Notes: a model not told the origin generated them from the sequence alone. A stretch of 64,000 nucleotides of DNA from Piscibacillus sp052246295 (GCA_052246295.1 JBQQCO010000003.1); one strand, 5' to 3'; counted from the stretch's first letter, positions 1-8,836 are shown. Numbers and translations: made by a program.

Positions 1-602
1 TTATCAATTTAATATCACGCTTTTACAACTATGATAGTGGTCGTATTTTGTTAGACGGAACAGAAATAAAAGATATTAAACGAACTAGTTTGCGACGATA
101 TATGGCCTTCGTGCTGCAAGACGCTTTTCTTTTTGAAGGAACTATAAGAGAAAACATTCGCTATGGACGTTTAGATGCTACTGATGAAGAAGTTATTGAA
201 GCTGCGAAGAATGCCAACGCCCATTCGTTTATTATGAAATTCCCAGACCAATACGATACGGTGCTGGACCCCAATGGAAGTGGGATCAGCCAAGGGCAGA
301 TGCAGTTACTAACGATTGCCCGCGCATTACTTGCAGACCCTAAAATATTAGTACTCGATGAAGCGACAAGTAGTATTGATACGGTGACAGAAGTTAAAAT
401 CCAAGAAGCGCTACAACGTCTAATGAAAGGCCGCACAAGCTTTGTGATTGCTCACAGGCTTAACACAATCCAAAGTGCTGATCAAATTATCATGCTAGAG
501 CACGGGCAAATCATCGAAAAAGGTACGCACGAATCATTGATTAAGCAAGACGGCCATTATGCTGAGTTATATCAGAGTCAACTAGATAGTTTAGCAAATT
601 AG
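1..602 (+). CDS. ABC exporter, ATPase domain (C-terminal part, cut by window start)
   Basis: This is the end of the nucleotide-binding domain of an ABC exporter of the MsbA/LmrA kind, in which permease and ATPase are one chain. The frame is open from base 3, so the membrane domain and Walker A lie before the window. Visible motifs are the Q-loop stretch FVLQDAFLFEGTIREN, a variant signature SGISQGQ in place of LSGGQ, Walker B with D-loop (ILVLDEATSSID) and the switch histidine in VIAHRL. The SQGQ signature is common in Firmicute exporters that work as heterodimers (my recollection of the family), so a partner gene may precede it. The substrate cannot be told from this part. Confidence 0.93.
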   Translation, partial: INLISRFYNYDSGRILLDGTEIKDIKRTSLRRYMAFVLQDAFLFEGTIRENIRYGRLDATDEEVIEAAKNANAHSFIMKFPDQYDTVLDPNGSGISQGQMQLLTIARALLADPKILVLDEATSSIDTVTEVKIQEALQRLMKGRTSFVIAHRLNTIQSADQIIMLEHGQIIEKGTHESLIKQDGHYAELYQSQLDSLAN

Positions 603-603
603 T

Positions 604-640
604 AATACCTCATGGCGCCACCTTGGCACCATGAGGTATT
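604..640 (+). terminator. Intrinsic terminator after the ABC exporter
   Basis: The arms AATACCTCATGG and CCATGAGGTATT form a hairpin that is followed by TTTTCG. It starts two bases after the exporter stop codon. The phased repeat array begins directly behind it. Confidence 0.75.
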
Positions 641-647
641 TTCGTGA

Positions 648-868
648 TTTATCGACCCTATATCGGATTTTATCGACCCTTTTTCTTAAAATATCGACCA
701 CGAAATTTGTCGACGGGGTAAAAAAACTCATTTTATCGACCCTTACACTGAATTTATCGACCCCATATCGCAATATATCTACCCTTTTTTGTGATTTATC
801 TACCGCGAATTTTGTCGACGAAGTAAAAATGTGCATTTTATCTACCCTTGTAGAGCATTTATCTAACT
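648..868 (+). repeat. 21-bp phased repeat array A (word TTTATCGACCC)
   Basis: An 11-base word TTTATCGACCC, drifting to TTTATCTACCC towards the right end, starts at 648, 669, 690, 732, 753, 774, 795, 837 and 858. Every step is 21 bp or 42 bp. The two missing slots (711 and 816) fall inside a second element, CGAAATTTGTCGAC at 701 and CGAATTTTGTCGAC at 806, each 11 bases after the start of a word. The two composite units lie 105 bp (5 x 21) apart. The array fills the space between the exporter terminator and the convergent DUF3298 gene, whose stop codon is at 870. Function unknown; see findings. Confidence 0.9.
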
Positions 869-869
869 T

Positions 870-1643
870 TTAATTAAACCCTAACCTCTGAGCCCAATTC
901 TTTTTCAACAATGCCTGAATGTCTTCATCGATCTGAATCTCTGCTTGAGGCATTCCAGCGGCTCCAGGAGTGATTTCATACTTATCAAACCTGAAAATCA
1001 TTTTTCCATCATGGATGTACATGTTTTCAAACATATACTTAGGCTGGCTCACCCATTCTTCCAGCTCTTCTTCAAATATTCCTAAACCTTCTTGTTCTAA
1101 AAGAGCGTCTTGTACTTTAGGTCTGATGATTTCTCTTGCTTTACGTACATTCTTAAATAGTTCACCTTGCTTTAAAATTCGATTTGTCTTCACATCGACT
1201 AACCAAGCATGACCGGTTTCATTAACGTTAGCGCCACCTGTATATTCTGATTCCGTGAAAACTAATGAGTATAGATCTTCACCTGCTTGATACATATCCA
1301 AGTTAACCGTTAAGTTGCCCGGCCTCTCTTTAGTGACGTTCCCTTCGATTGCTGATAAAAACTGGTCATTCGTGCGTTTCATATATCCTTTGAAAAAGTT
1401 GTTTAGCCCGTCTGATTTAAAAACGGGCAACTCAAACTTAATGCTATAAAGGTCTTCACTTGTTTCATACGTTAATAACCTAATCCCATCAAAATCTGTT
1501 TCCACAATATCGAAGCCTTTTTCTTGGTCAACATAAATTTCCTCTGCACTCGAGAAAATAGCTGAGAGTATTTGACCAATAATAAAGCTAATAATAAAAG
1601 CAATAACGAAATACTTAACAGTTTGTTTGGCATTGTAATTCAT
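870..1643 (-). CDS. Membrane-anchored DUF3298-domain protein
   Basis: A 257-residue protein with a short cytoplasmic start, one membrane helix at about residues 9-30 and an extracellular remainder. The C-terminal stretch with FDKYEITPGAAGMPQAEIQI matches the DUF3298 pattern seen in the outer part of the anti-sigma factor RsiV and in the deacetylase PdaC; the central ESEYTGGANVNE also fits that group. No sigma-factor gene or deacetylase domain is adjacent, so the role is open: it may be a cell-wall or lysozyme-sensing protein. An AGAGGAG ribosome site precedes the ATG. It is convergent with the ABC exporter. Confidence 0.75.
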   Translation of the reverse strand: MNYNAKQTVKYFVIAFIISFIIGQILSAIFSSAEEIYVDQEKGFDIVETDFDGIRLLTYETSEDLYSIKFELPVFKSDGLNNFFKGYMKRTNDQFLSAIEGNVTKERPGNLTVNLDMYQAGEDLYSLVFTESEYTGGANVNETGHAWLVDVKTNRILKQGELFKNVRKAREIIRPKVQDALLEQEGLGIFEEELEEWVSQPKYMFENMYIHDGKMIFRFDKYEITPGAAGMPQAEIQIDEDIQALLKKNWAQRLGFN

Positions 1644-1723
1644 ACCGACTCCTCTTTCTAGTGTATTTGTATAGTTTTAGTTAAACCAACATTAGAAGAA
1701 ATATGCATTTTTACCATAAAAAA

Positions 1724-1753
1724 ATAAAAGCCTTCTTGATTGAAGGCTTTTAC
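1724..1753 (-). terminator. Intrinsic terminator of the BCCT gene
   Basis: AAAAGCCTTC and GAAGGCTTTT form a hairpin immediately downstream of the BCCT stop on the minus strand, followed by a T-rich run in that direction. Confidence 0.75.
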
Positions 1754-1756
1754 TGA

Positions 1757-3299
1757 TTAATCTTTTTGATGTTTATTTAATTTTTTCTGAATGCGCTCAT
1801 GTCTCTTAATTTCTCGTTTTGTAATTGGAATTGTCTCTCGTTTTAACAAGTTCCAAATGGCGAGTAGCATGATGAGCATAATTACGGTGAACGGTAAGGC
1901 GGACACAAGTGACGCCGTTTGCAGCGCGTCCAAACCACCTGCAAGTAATAACACACCTGCGATTGCTGAAATTAAAATCCCCCAAACAAACTTGTGCGAT
2001 AACGGAGGGTTTGTGCTACCACGTGACGTCATGCTACCTAAAATATAAGAAGCTGAGTCAGCGGACGTCACCAAGAATGTAAAGATTAGTAGTACCGATA
2101 AAACAGACATAATAAATGTAAACGGGATATGGTTATACACTTACGGCTATATCATTGTTGACCGCTTCAGCAATTCCAGCTTGATGGTTCAAATCAGCAT
2201 CAAGTGCTGTACCACCAAATGCTGCAATCCACACACATGCGATGACTGGCGGAACAACCATTACACCTAAAATGAACTCACGAATTGTACGTCCTCTTGA
2301 AACACGAGCGACGAACGCCCCAACGAATGGTGACCACGCAATCGCCCAAGCCCAATAGAATACGGTCCAATCTCGAACCCAAGTTCCGCCTTTATATGGT
2401 TGAAGCCTGAAGCTATAATTAATAAAGTTCGATATATAATCACCAATGCCTAGCGTGAATGCGTTTAAGATAAAAATCGTTGGCCCAAAAATTAATACAA
2501 ATACCAAAAGTAATAAACATAATCCTAAGTTTAAATTACTCAGATACTTAATCCCTTTATCAAGCCCTGTAAATGTTGAAGCCATATAAGCTAAAAACAT
2601 TACAGCTATGATAATTAACTGAACCCACACGGCTGAAGGAATTCCAGAAATCGTCGACAACCCACCGTTAATTTGCATTACGCCTAGGCCCAGTGAAGTC
2701 GCAACCCCCATCACCGTTGCAATAACAGAGAGGACGTCAATTGTGTTTGTCACAACAGGTTTATTACCCGTGACAGGCTCCATCGCTTTTGAGATTAGTC
2801 CCGCATCTTTTCGTCTAAATTGCATAAATGCAACGACAAGCCCGACTATAGCAAAGACTGACCATTGACTGACACCCCAGTGAAAAAATGAATAACCCAT
2901 TGCGAGCCTTGCCGCCTCTTCAGTTAATGGCTCAACGCCTTCAAAAGGGGTCTCTAAATAATGAGACATCGGTTCGGCTACTCCCCAGAACACAAGACCT
3001 GCTCCGAAACCAGCTGAGAATAACATACCAATCCATGTGAAAAATGGATATTCTGGTCGTTCGTCCTCACCACCGAGTCTGATCTTCCCATAACGACTAA
3101 AAGCTAATCCCGCTAAAAATAACACCAAAATAAAAACAGCAATCAAGTAAAACCAACCAAAGTTTGAAGTAGTGAACAAAAATAAACTATTAGCGACTTC
3201 ACCGAATTGCTCCGGCAAGACCGCACCGATTAAAACTAATATAGTTATGACTATTGCAGACACATAAAAGACTGGATTTTTTAAATGTTTACTGTCCAT
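1757..3299 (-). pseudogene. BCCT-family betaine/choline/carnitine transporter, frameshifted
   Basis: Two consecutive minus-strand frames (2133-3299, 388 residues; 1757-2140, 127 residues) together give one BCCT transporter of about the length of OpuD, a sodium-coupled uptake system for glycine betaine-type osmolytes. The first part holds FHWGVSQWSVFA and FYWAWAIAWSPFVGAFVARVSRG; the second holds the late BCCT segment FLVTSADSASYILGSMTS. The frame breaks near 2130-2145, where the helix before IPFTFIMS is also a few residues shorter than I expect. A small deletion with frameshift is likely, giving a dead gene, unless it is a sequencing error. Gene order gives no operon partner. Confidence 0.8.
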
Positions 3300-3339
3300 A
3301 AGCTCCTCCTATTCCTATGAATAGAAGAGTTCCTGCTGC

Positions 3340-4062
3340 TTATAGAACTTTATCTAGAAAGTCTCTCGCACGTTCTGTTTTAGCAGAGGCGAAAAACTCT
3401 TCTGGTTTTGCTTCCTCTACTATTTTTCCGTAATCCATAAAAATAATTCTATCTGCGACTTCTTTTGCAAAACCCATTTCGTGTGTGACGACGACCATGG
3501 TCATGCCCGTATTCGCAAGTGATTTGATGACGTCGAGGACTTCTTTAACCATTTCAGGGTCTAGTGCAGAGGTTGGTTCATCAAACAGCATGACTTCAGG
3601 CTCCATAGCCAATGCACGAGCAATCGCAACACGTTGTTTTTGTCCTCCTGATAAGCTGTTCGGGTAGGCATATTCTTTATCACTTAACCCAACTTGATCT
3701 AATAATTTTTTAGCTCTTTCGTCTGCTTCCTTTTTCGATAAACCCTTCACAGTCATAGGTGCGTAAGTTAAATTATCAATCACCTTCATATGTGGAAATA
3801 AATGAAAGTGTTGAAAGACCATGCCGATTTTTTGTCTAACTTTAAGAATGTTCGTAGACGGTACTGTAAGGTCTTCTCCATCTACAAAAACATGACCGCC
3901 TGTTGGTGATTCAAGTAAGTTCATGCACCTTAGAAGCGTAGATTTCCCTGAACCAGAAGGACCTATTACAGCTACCACCTCACCTTGCTTGATTTCAGTT
4001 TTAATATCATGTAACACTTCTAATTTCCCAAAACTTTTACTTAAATGTTCAACCTTAATCAC
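3340..4062 (-). CDS. artR: Amino-acid ABC transporter, ATP-binding protein (ArtR/GlnQ type)
   Basis: This is the ATPase of a polar amino-acid importer and has 240 residues, the same length as B. subtilis ArtR (YqiZ). It shows Walker A GPSGSGKST at about residue 32, the signature LSGGQKQR, Walker B VMLFDEPTSALDP and the switch histidine VVTHEM. It is the last gene of a three-gene operon and overlaps the permease gene by 8 bases, which suggests translational coupling. The substrate is inferred from similarity of the whole set to the arginine system ArtPQR; glutamine or another polar amino acid is possible. Confidence 0.88.
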   Translation of the reverse strand: MIKVEHLSKSFGKLEVLHDIKTEIKQGEVVAVIGPSGSGKSTLLRCMNLLESPTGGHVFVDGEDLTVPSTNILKVRQKIGMVFQHFHLFPHMKVIDNLTYAPMTVKGLSKKEADERAKKLLDQVGLSDKEYAYPNSLSGGQKQRVAIARALAMEPEVMLFDEPTSALDPEMVKEVLDVIKSLANTGMTMVVVTHEMGFAKEVADRIIFMDYGKIVEEAKPEEFFASAKTERARDFLDKVL

Positions 4063-4714
4063 TCTGACTCAACCTCCGTTCAAGCAATTTCCCTAATAAA
4101 GTTAAAATCATGACCATCGCATAATAGATCATACCTACAAATAATAAAGGCTCAAAATTCCTGTAAATATCAGCACTCACAACCGTAGCACGGCGCATTA
4201 AATCAAGGTAATTAATGACTGATACAATGGCCGACTCTTTTGTTAACGTAATAAATTCATTCATAAGCGCAGGTAAAATATTTTTCATCGCTTGAGGCAA
4301 AATGATTTTAAACATCGTTTGCCTGTAAGGAATTCCTAAGGCTTGAGCTGCCTCTTTTTGTCCTTTATCAACAGCCTGAATGCCTGCTCGGATAATTTCC
4401 GATACATAAGCTGACGAATTTAAGCCGAATGTTAAAACGGCAGCTAAAAACTCTGGTATATCATAACCTAATAATTGCGGAATACCGTAATAGACCAACA
4501 TTAATTGTAAGATCAGTGGTGTGCCGCGAAAGACCGATGTATAAAAATCAGCTAACCATCTTAAATATTTGACCTCGCTTATTTTAACTAAAGCAATGAC
4601 GGCACCTAATATAAATCCGATAATAATTGCGATAATCACAAATCGTAACGTTACCCATATTCCTTCCAACATAAAAGGAATATAAGGCACGATTTGGGTA
4701 AAATCCAAATTCAT
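4055..4714 (-). CDS. artQ: Amino-acid ABC transporter, permease
   Basis: A 219-residue membrane protein with about five helices and the HisM/GlnP-type inner-membrane loop EAAQALGIPYRQTMFKIILPQA, which is the EAA contact site for the ATPase. The segment FYTSVFRGTPLILQLMLVYYG is typical of polar amino-acid permeases. The length equals that of B. subtilis ArtQ (YqiY). It lies 25 bases after the binding-protein gene and overlaps the ATPase gene, so the three are one transcription unit. Confidence 0.88.
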   Translation of the reverse strand: MNLDFTQIVPYIPFMLEGIWVTLRFVIIAIIIGFILGAVIALVKISEVKYLRWLADFYTSVFRGTPLILQLMLVYYGIPQLLGYDIPEFLAAVLTFGLNSSAYVSEIIRAGIQAVDKGQKEAAQALGIPYRQTMFKIILPQAMKNILPALMNEFITLTKESAIVSVINYLDLMRRATVVSADIYRNFEPLLFVGMIYYAMVMILTLLGKLLERRLSQSD

Positions 4715-4739
4715 GCCTTAACACCTCAATTCTATTTGT

Positions 4740-5528
4740 TTAGTCTTGTGTTAGTTCCCATTTTTCCTCAAGTTCAGCAATGGTTCCGTCTTCTAAGAAC
4801 TGTTCAATCACTGCATTTACATCTTCTTTTAAATCGCTACCTTTAGGAAATGCAACAGCCATACCAGGTGAACTCGTAGTCGGATCATCAAAACCAGCTA
4901 ACCCTTGTTCTTCGATATAACCTTCCGCAACGGTTTTATCCATGTAACCAACATCGATACGACCCGTTTTTAGTTCTTGAATTAACGTTGTTGCTTGGTC
5001 CATCGACTTGATTTCAAAACCATATTCATCTTGAAGTTCCTCAGCACCTTCATACTGAATCGTACCTAGCTGTACACCCACTACTTTCCCTTCTAAATCT
5101 TCTAAGCTCTTAATATCGGAATCTTTTGCGGTTACGAACATCTCACCAGAGTGGTGATACTCCGTTGAAAAATCCACATTCTTTTTACGATCATCTGTCG
5201 CTGACATACCAGCCATAACCATATCCACACGATCTGCCTGAAGTGATCCAACTAACCCGTCAAAATTCATATCTTTGATTTCTAATTCATATCCAAGTTC
5301 CTCAGCAATTTTATGAGCTAAATCAATGTCGAAACCTTCAAATTCCCCTTCCGTTGTAAAAGACTCAAATGGCGGGAAGTCCGCTGATGTCCCCATCACT
5401 AACGTCCCTTTACTTTCGTCATCTCCACTACCTGAATTTGAATTTTCCTCAGCTTCACTAGTTCCGCACGCAGCGAGCACCATTGATAGAATAATAGATA
5501 AGATCGGTAAAACGATTTTTTTAGACAT
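4740..5528 (-). CDS. artP: Amino-acid ABC transporter, substrate-binding lipoprotein
   Basis: A 262-residue extracellular solute-binding protein of family 3. The signal peptide ends in the lipobox LAAC (Cys 21), followed by an acidic serine-rich linker. The bilobal domain shows SADFPPFESF, GEFEGFDIDLAHKIAEELGY and GLVGSLQADRVDMVMAGMSAT, all typical of arginine/glutamine/cystine binding proteins. The first gene of the operon, it has a promoter upstream (see next entry) and a GGGGA ribosome site. Ligand preference cannot be read from the sequence; arginine is the best guess from the similarity of the set to ArtPQR. Confidence 0.87.
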   Translation of the reverse strand: MSKKIVLPILSIILSMVLAACGTSEAEENSNSGSGDDESKGTLVMGTSADFPPFESFTTEGEFEGFDIDLAHKIAEELGYELEIKDMNFDGLVGSLQADRVDMVMAGMSATDDRKKNVDFSTEYHHSGEMFVTAKDSDIKSLEDLEGKVVGVQLGTIQYEGAEELQDEYGFEIKSMDQATTLIQELKTGRIDVGYMDKTVAEGYIEEQGLAGFDDPTTSSPGMAVAFPKGSDLKEDVNAVIEQFLEDGTIAELEEKWELTQD

Positions 5529-5555
5529 TGTATAATCCCCTTTTCGAATTGTATA

Positions 5556-5584
5556 TTTATACGATTAAATGAATATTAACACAA
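5556..5584 (-). promoter_or_regulatory. Predicted SigA promoter of the art operon
   Basis: On the minus strand TTGTGT and TATAAA are separated by 17 bases and lie about 30 bases upstream of the artP start codon. A long hairpin (5602-5642) and a weak CodY-like site (5621-5635) lie just upstream of the -35. Confidence 0.55.
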
Positions 5585-5601
5585 AAATATGCATAAAAAT
5601 A

Positions 5602-5642
5602 CCCTTTCAATTAAAATAAAATAATTCAGATAATTGAAAGGG
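5602..5642 (-). terminator. 12-bp perfect inverted repeat, second terminator or operator
   Basis: CCCTTTCAATTA and its exact complement TAATTGAAAGGG enclose a 17-base loop. On the minus strand it is followed by TATTTTTATG, so it can act as a second terminator for the upstream ABC operon. It also sits directly upstream of the artP -35 box. Its loop and right arm contain ATAATTCAGATAATT, 11 of 15 matches to the CodY consensus, so an operator role is possible. Confidence 0.5.
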
Positions 5643-5723
5643 TTTACAATATAAATAAAAAGTACACCTATTTATTGAGTTAATATTCTATACAAAATCG
5701 AATACAACAAAGGAAACTAAATA

Positions 5724-5764
5724 GAAGCCAATCGTTAGAAAACTCACCTAACAATCAGCTTCTA
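5724..5764 (-). terminator. Imperfect hairpin after the SsuABC-like operon
   Basis: TAGAAGC and GCTTCTA, with further pairing of GTTAG and CTAAC nearer the loop, form an imperfect hairpin downstream of the substrate-binding-protein gene in its direction of reading. The T-tract is weak. Confidence 0.45.
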
Positions 5765-5828
5765 TTATTAGCTACGTCAAAATGCAACTATCTTGTTAAA
5801 TATATCATCCTTTATTCTAATTTCTATA

Positions 5829-6896
5829 CTATTCATACTCACCAATAATCTCTAATACTTCTTCCACAAGAGACGTGTCGATGGCTTGATCTAAATCTAC
5901 TTCACCTTTAATGGCTCCATTTGCTTTATACACTTCATACTGATTCTTAATATCCTCGACGAACATACGACCGTTCGGATTTAAACCTGTTACGCCAACT
6001 TTTTTCCATAATTCAGGATCTTTTAGCGCCGTATACTCAGTCATAATGTCAATGACTTGATCCACATCACCTGTTCCTTTTATAAATGCGTCGTTATAGT
6101 CTCGAACACCTTTTAAATAAGCTGCCATGAAGCGTTGGGCGACATCACGTTTCTCCGTTAAAAACTTAGGTGACCCAAGTACCATCGCAATTTGTGCTTC
6201 TGGTGCATAATCCGTTGCATCTTTAAAACGAACATGTAGGTCTTGAGATTCCCCTTGTGTAATAAGTGGCTCAATTTGTAAGGCTGCATCGATCGTCTTG
6301 TTCCCCATTGCAGCAAGCATATTACCGAAGTCCGACATCAAGACAAATTCAACATCGTCTCGTGTTAGACCGGCGTGTTTCAACATTTCACCGAAAATAT
6401 AATCATCTACGGCGTTTTGTGATGACACGGCAATGGTTCTTCCTCTCATATCCTCATAATCAACAATTTGGTCCTGTAAATCTTCTCTAATGACAAATGT
6501 AAAATATGAACTACCTTCATTGTTATGTCCTTTATCAGCAATCATTCTGACGTCGATTCCTTGAGCAATTGAGTTGAAGAATGATGCTGTTGAAACACCT
6601 CCAGCAACATCAACTTCACCTGCAGCAATAGCAGGAAGCATTTCATCACTGTTTCCAAATGTCGCAAATTCAACTTCTATGTTATAGTCTTCAAAATAGC
6701 CCATCTCGTTCGCAATGTAAAAGCCTGCTCCAGATGCTGCGCCGTCTTCAGCAATAACGACAGTTGCGCGTTCTTCTAACGGTTCAAGGCCTTCTTCCGC
6801 CTCATTTCCAGAACCTTCTTTAGCCTCATCTTGGCTACAAGCACCTAACACCAAAACGAGTAATAAAAGCGGAATGGCTAACCACTTTTTAATCAT
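5829..6896 (-). CDS. ABC transporter substrate-binding lipoprotein, NMT1/THI5-like (SsuA/ThiY family)
   Basis: A binding lipoprotein of the nitrate/sulfonate/thiamine-precursor group. I place the start at the ATG at 6896 because it gives a clean signal peptide ending in the lipobox LGAC and has AAGGG upstream; an upstream ATG (6941) would overlap the ATPase gene and add a charged leader. The NMT1-like domain is seen in AASGAGFYIANEMGYFEDYNIEVEF and AGEVDVAGGVSTASFFNSIAQG. It is the last gene of a permease-ATPase-binding protein operon. No TPP riboswitch is present here, so a thiamine-precursor role is not supported; aliphatic sulfonates or another small organic molecule are alternatives. Confidence 0.8.
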   Translation of the reverse strand: MIKKWLAIPLLLLVLVLGACSQDEAKEGSGNEAEEGLEPLEERATVVIAEDGAASGAGFYIANEMGYFEDYNIEVEFATFGNSDEMLPAIAAGEVDVAGGVSTASFFNSIAQGIDVRMIADKGHNNEGSSYFTFVIREDLQDQIVDYEDMRGRTIAVSSQNAVDDYIFGEMLKHAGLTRDDVEFVLMSDFGNMLAAMGNKTIDAALQIEPLITQGESQDLHVRFKDATDYAPEAQIAMVLGSPKFLTEKRDVAQRFMAAYLKGVRDYNDAFIKGTGDVDQVIDIMTEYTALKDPELWKKVGVTGLNPNGRMFVEDIKNQYEVYKANGAIKGEVDLDQAIDTSLVEEVLEIIGEYE

Positions 6897-6903
6897 ACTC
6901 ACT

Positions 6904-7701
6904 CTACCCTTCTTTTTGATTTCGTGATTCTTGGACTTCATCCTGTAGATGAGTCCATATTTTTAAGAAAGTATCAGCTGTTTTTGGATCTGACCGTACT
7001 TTTGTCATTTGACGCGGTCTTGGTAAATCAATCTTAACCTCTTCTTTAATCGTCCCAGGTTGTGAACTCATTAAGAAAATTCGATCACTGAGTAAAATCG
7101 CTTCATCAATACTATGGGTGATAAAGATGACCGTTTTTTTCGTTTCTTCCCAAATTGAAAGTAATTCCTCTTGTAGAATAAATTTGTTCTGTTCATCGAG
7201 AGCTGCAAATGGTTCATCCATTAATAGAATTTCTGGGTCATTCGCAAACGCTCGAGCAATACTAACACGCTGCTTCATGCCACCAGATAATTCTTTTGGA
7301 TATAACTTTCTGTACTTCGAAAGTCCAACTTTTTCAAGATATATATTGGTTCGCTCTTTAATGATTTGCTTAGGTGCATGACGCATCGTTAATCCAAGTG
7401 CCACATTCTCTTCAACTGTCATCCAAGGAATAACACCTTGTTCCTGAAACACCATCGATTGTAAAGGACGTTTGGTACCACTTGCTTGAATATCATAATA
7501 TCCTGAACTAGGTTTTTCTAATCCTGCTAGAATTCGAAGTAGCGTCGTTTTCCCACAACCACTCGGGCCTAATATACAGACGAACTCGCCATCCTCTATT
7601 GAAAAGTCTATGTTTTCAAGGGCCATGACGCGCTCTCGATTTTTGATAAATACCTTGGTCAATCCATCCACATGAATTTTTTCCTGATTAGACAACGTCA
7701 T
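6904..7701 (-). CDS. ABC transporter ATP-binding protein (SsuB/TauB type)
   Basis: A 265-residue ATPase of the nitrate/sulfonate/taurine importer family. Walker A is GPSGCGKTT, the signature LSGGMKQRVSIARAFANDP and Walker B LLMDEPFAALDEQ, with the switch histidine in FITHSIDEA. The signature LSGGMKQR and the LDE after Walker B are characteristic of this group. It lies between the permease (6-base gap) and the binding protein. The ribosome site AGGAGGGG sits nearly against the ATG at 7701; a TTG two codons later is better spaced and may be the true start. Confidence 0.88.
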   Translation of the reverse strand: MTLSNQEKIHVDGLTKVFIKNRERVMALENIDFSIEDGEFVCILGPSGCGKTTLLRILAGLEKPSSGYYDIQASGTKRPLQSMVFQEQGVIPWMTVEENVALGLTMRHAPKQIIKERTNIYLEKVGLSKYRKLYPKELSGGMKQRVSIARAFANDPEILLMDEPFAALDEQNKFILQEELLSIWEETKKTVIFITHSIDEAILLSDRIFLMSSQPGTIKEEVKIDLPRPRQMTKVRSDPKTADTFLKIWTHLQDEVQESRNQKEG

Positions 7702-7707
7702 CCCCTC

Positions 7708-8514
7708 CTATTTCCATGGAATCAACTTACTTTGTAGGCCTCGTAATAATAACGAGAACAAGTAGCCAAAAAACGATATTAATATGAGTCCTACAAACAT
7801 CTCAGGTATGAGGAATGCTTTATAATTCATCCAAATCACATAACCTATTCCTGAACGCGCTCCAATCATCTCTGCTGCAACAATTGTTAATAACGCAATC
7901 GCCTGCCCCATTTGTATGCCTTCCATCATGACTGGCATAGCCCCTGGCAGTGCAATTTTCATAAAAAAGTCTTTAGGATTTGCACCATAGTTTTTAGCGA
8001 CATCGGCATACACCTTGTCGATGCTCATAACCCCTGCTACGGTATTGATCACTACTGGAAAAAATACACTTAGTGCAATCGTAACCATTTTTGAAAACTC
8101 GCCGATTCCAAAAATAATTAAGATAATCGGTAACATCGCTAGTGTTGGAATTGGCATGAGCGCCATAATTAATGGAGAAAAGAAATGTCTAATCGATGAA
8201 TACATCCCCATAATTAAGCCAAGTGTAATAGCAGGAATAACCCCAAGTAAAAATCCAAATAGTATTCGGATTAAGCTGACTCTGACATGTTCAAACAGTT
8301 CCCCGGATGATCCCATTGATATTAAGGTTTCAATAATGACCGTTGGTGGTGGGAAAAACCTCGGATCGATTACTGACGCTCGTGATAAAAGCTCCCAGAA
8401 CAGCAACATAAAAACAGGTGATGAGATTGTTAACACTTGTTTGATGCGTTTACTGCGTTGCCGACGTTTTAGATCCTCTTGTTCCACCTCAACAGCTTTT
8501 TTTAACTCTTCCAC
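7708..8514 (-). CDS. ABC transporter permease (SsuC type)
   Basis: A permease of about 268 residues with six predicted helices. The EAA loop is NYGANPKDFFMKIALPGAMPVMMEGIQ, which contacts the ATPase. The usual nitrate/sulfonate permease features are present. The GTG at 8523 lies inside the ribosome site AGAGGTGAG, so I choose the GTG at 8514, which has proper spacing. The N-terminus is a charged cytoplasmic stretch (EVEQEDLKRRQRSKRIKQ) before the first helix. It is the first gene of the three-gene importer operon. Confidence 0.83.
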   Translation of the reverse strand: MEELKKAVEVEQEDLKRRQRSKRIKQVLTISSPVFMLLFWELLSRASVIDPRFFPPPTVIIETLISMGSSGELFEHVRVSLIRILFGFLLGVIPAITLGLIMGMYSSIRHFFSPLIMALMPIPTLAMLPIILIIFGIGEFSKMVTIALSVFFPVVINTVAGVMSIDKVYADVAKNYGANPKDFFMKIALPGAMPVMMEGIQMGQAIALLTIVAAEMIGARSGIGYVIWMNYKAFLIPEMFVGLILISFFGYLFSLLLRGLQSKLIPWK

Positions 8515-8666
8515 GGCTCTCACCTCTACGCTTCATACTATGCGCTGGGCGTTTATCCGTGCCTGTCCGAATTTTTTTATTCGTAAAAATCTGTGAAAGA
8601 GCCTACACGTTTAAAAATAAGACCTAAAATTTGCAAGAATTATTAATATAAATTTGAAAATGAAAA

Positions 8667-8784
8667 TTTGTGAGACATCAGTAATCGTTTATGAGACATA
8701 AGGGGCCCAGATGAGGAGTCGATTTTGTCGAAAATGGGTATTAAGCTTGATCTATGAGACATTGAAGCCAATATATGAGACATT
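8667..8784 (+). repeat. 21-bp phased repeat array C (word TTTATGAGACA)
   Basis: The core TGAGAC occurs at 8671, 8692, 8755 and 8776, that is, steps of 21, 63 and 21 bp. The two skipped slots are filled by a degenerate word (ATGAGGAG at 8711) followed by CGATTTTGTCGAAAATGGGTATT from 8720, the same inserted element as in arrays A and D. The array lies upstream of the SsuC-like operon and next to the terminator at 8805-8836. The stretch 8515-8940 shows no gene besides these two elements. Confidence 0.85.
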
Positions 8785-8804
8785 GGCTAAACAATCTAAC
8801 TTCA

Positions 8805-8836
8805 CAAAAAAATCCTAAGGTCCACTTTTGGAACCT
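8805..8836 (-). terminator. Hairpin terminator, probably two-way
   Basis: AAATCCTAAGG and CCTTAGGATTT form a hairpin with A-rich and T-rich flanks, so it can stop reading from either side. It probably ends the transcript of the acidic lipoprotein gene at 8941-9201. Confidence 0.65.

Noticed and set aside
591..873. 80-residue frames on both strands with LST or VDK heptads
   Set aside because: Both derive from the 21-bp array; the minus-strand frame also covers the terminator. No ribosome sites.
5621..5635. CodY box before artP
   Set aside because: Only 11 of 15 matches and part of a perfect hairpin, so it is mentioned but not called as a site.
5829..8514. Thiamine-precursor (ThiXYZ) transporter
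   Set aside because: The family would allow it, but no TPP riboswitch is seen upstream, so no substrate is assigned.
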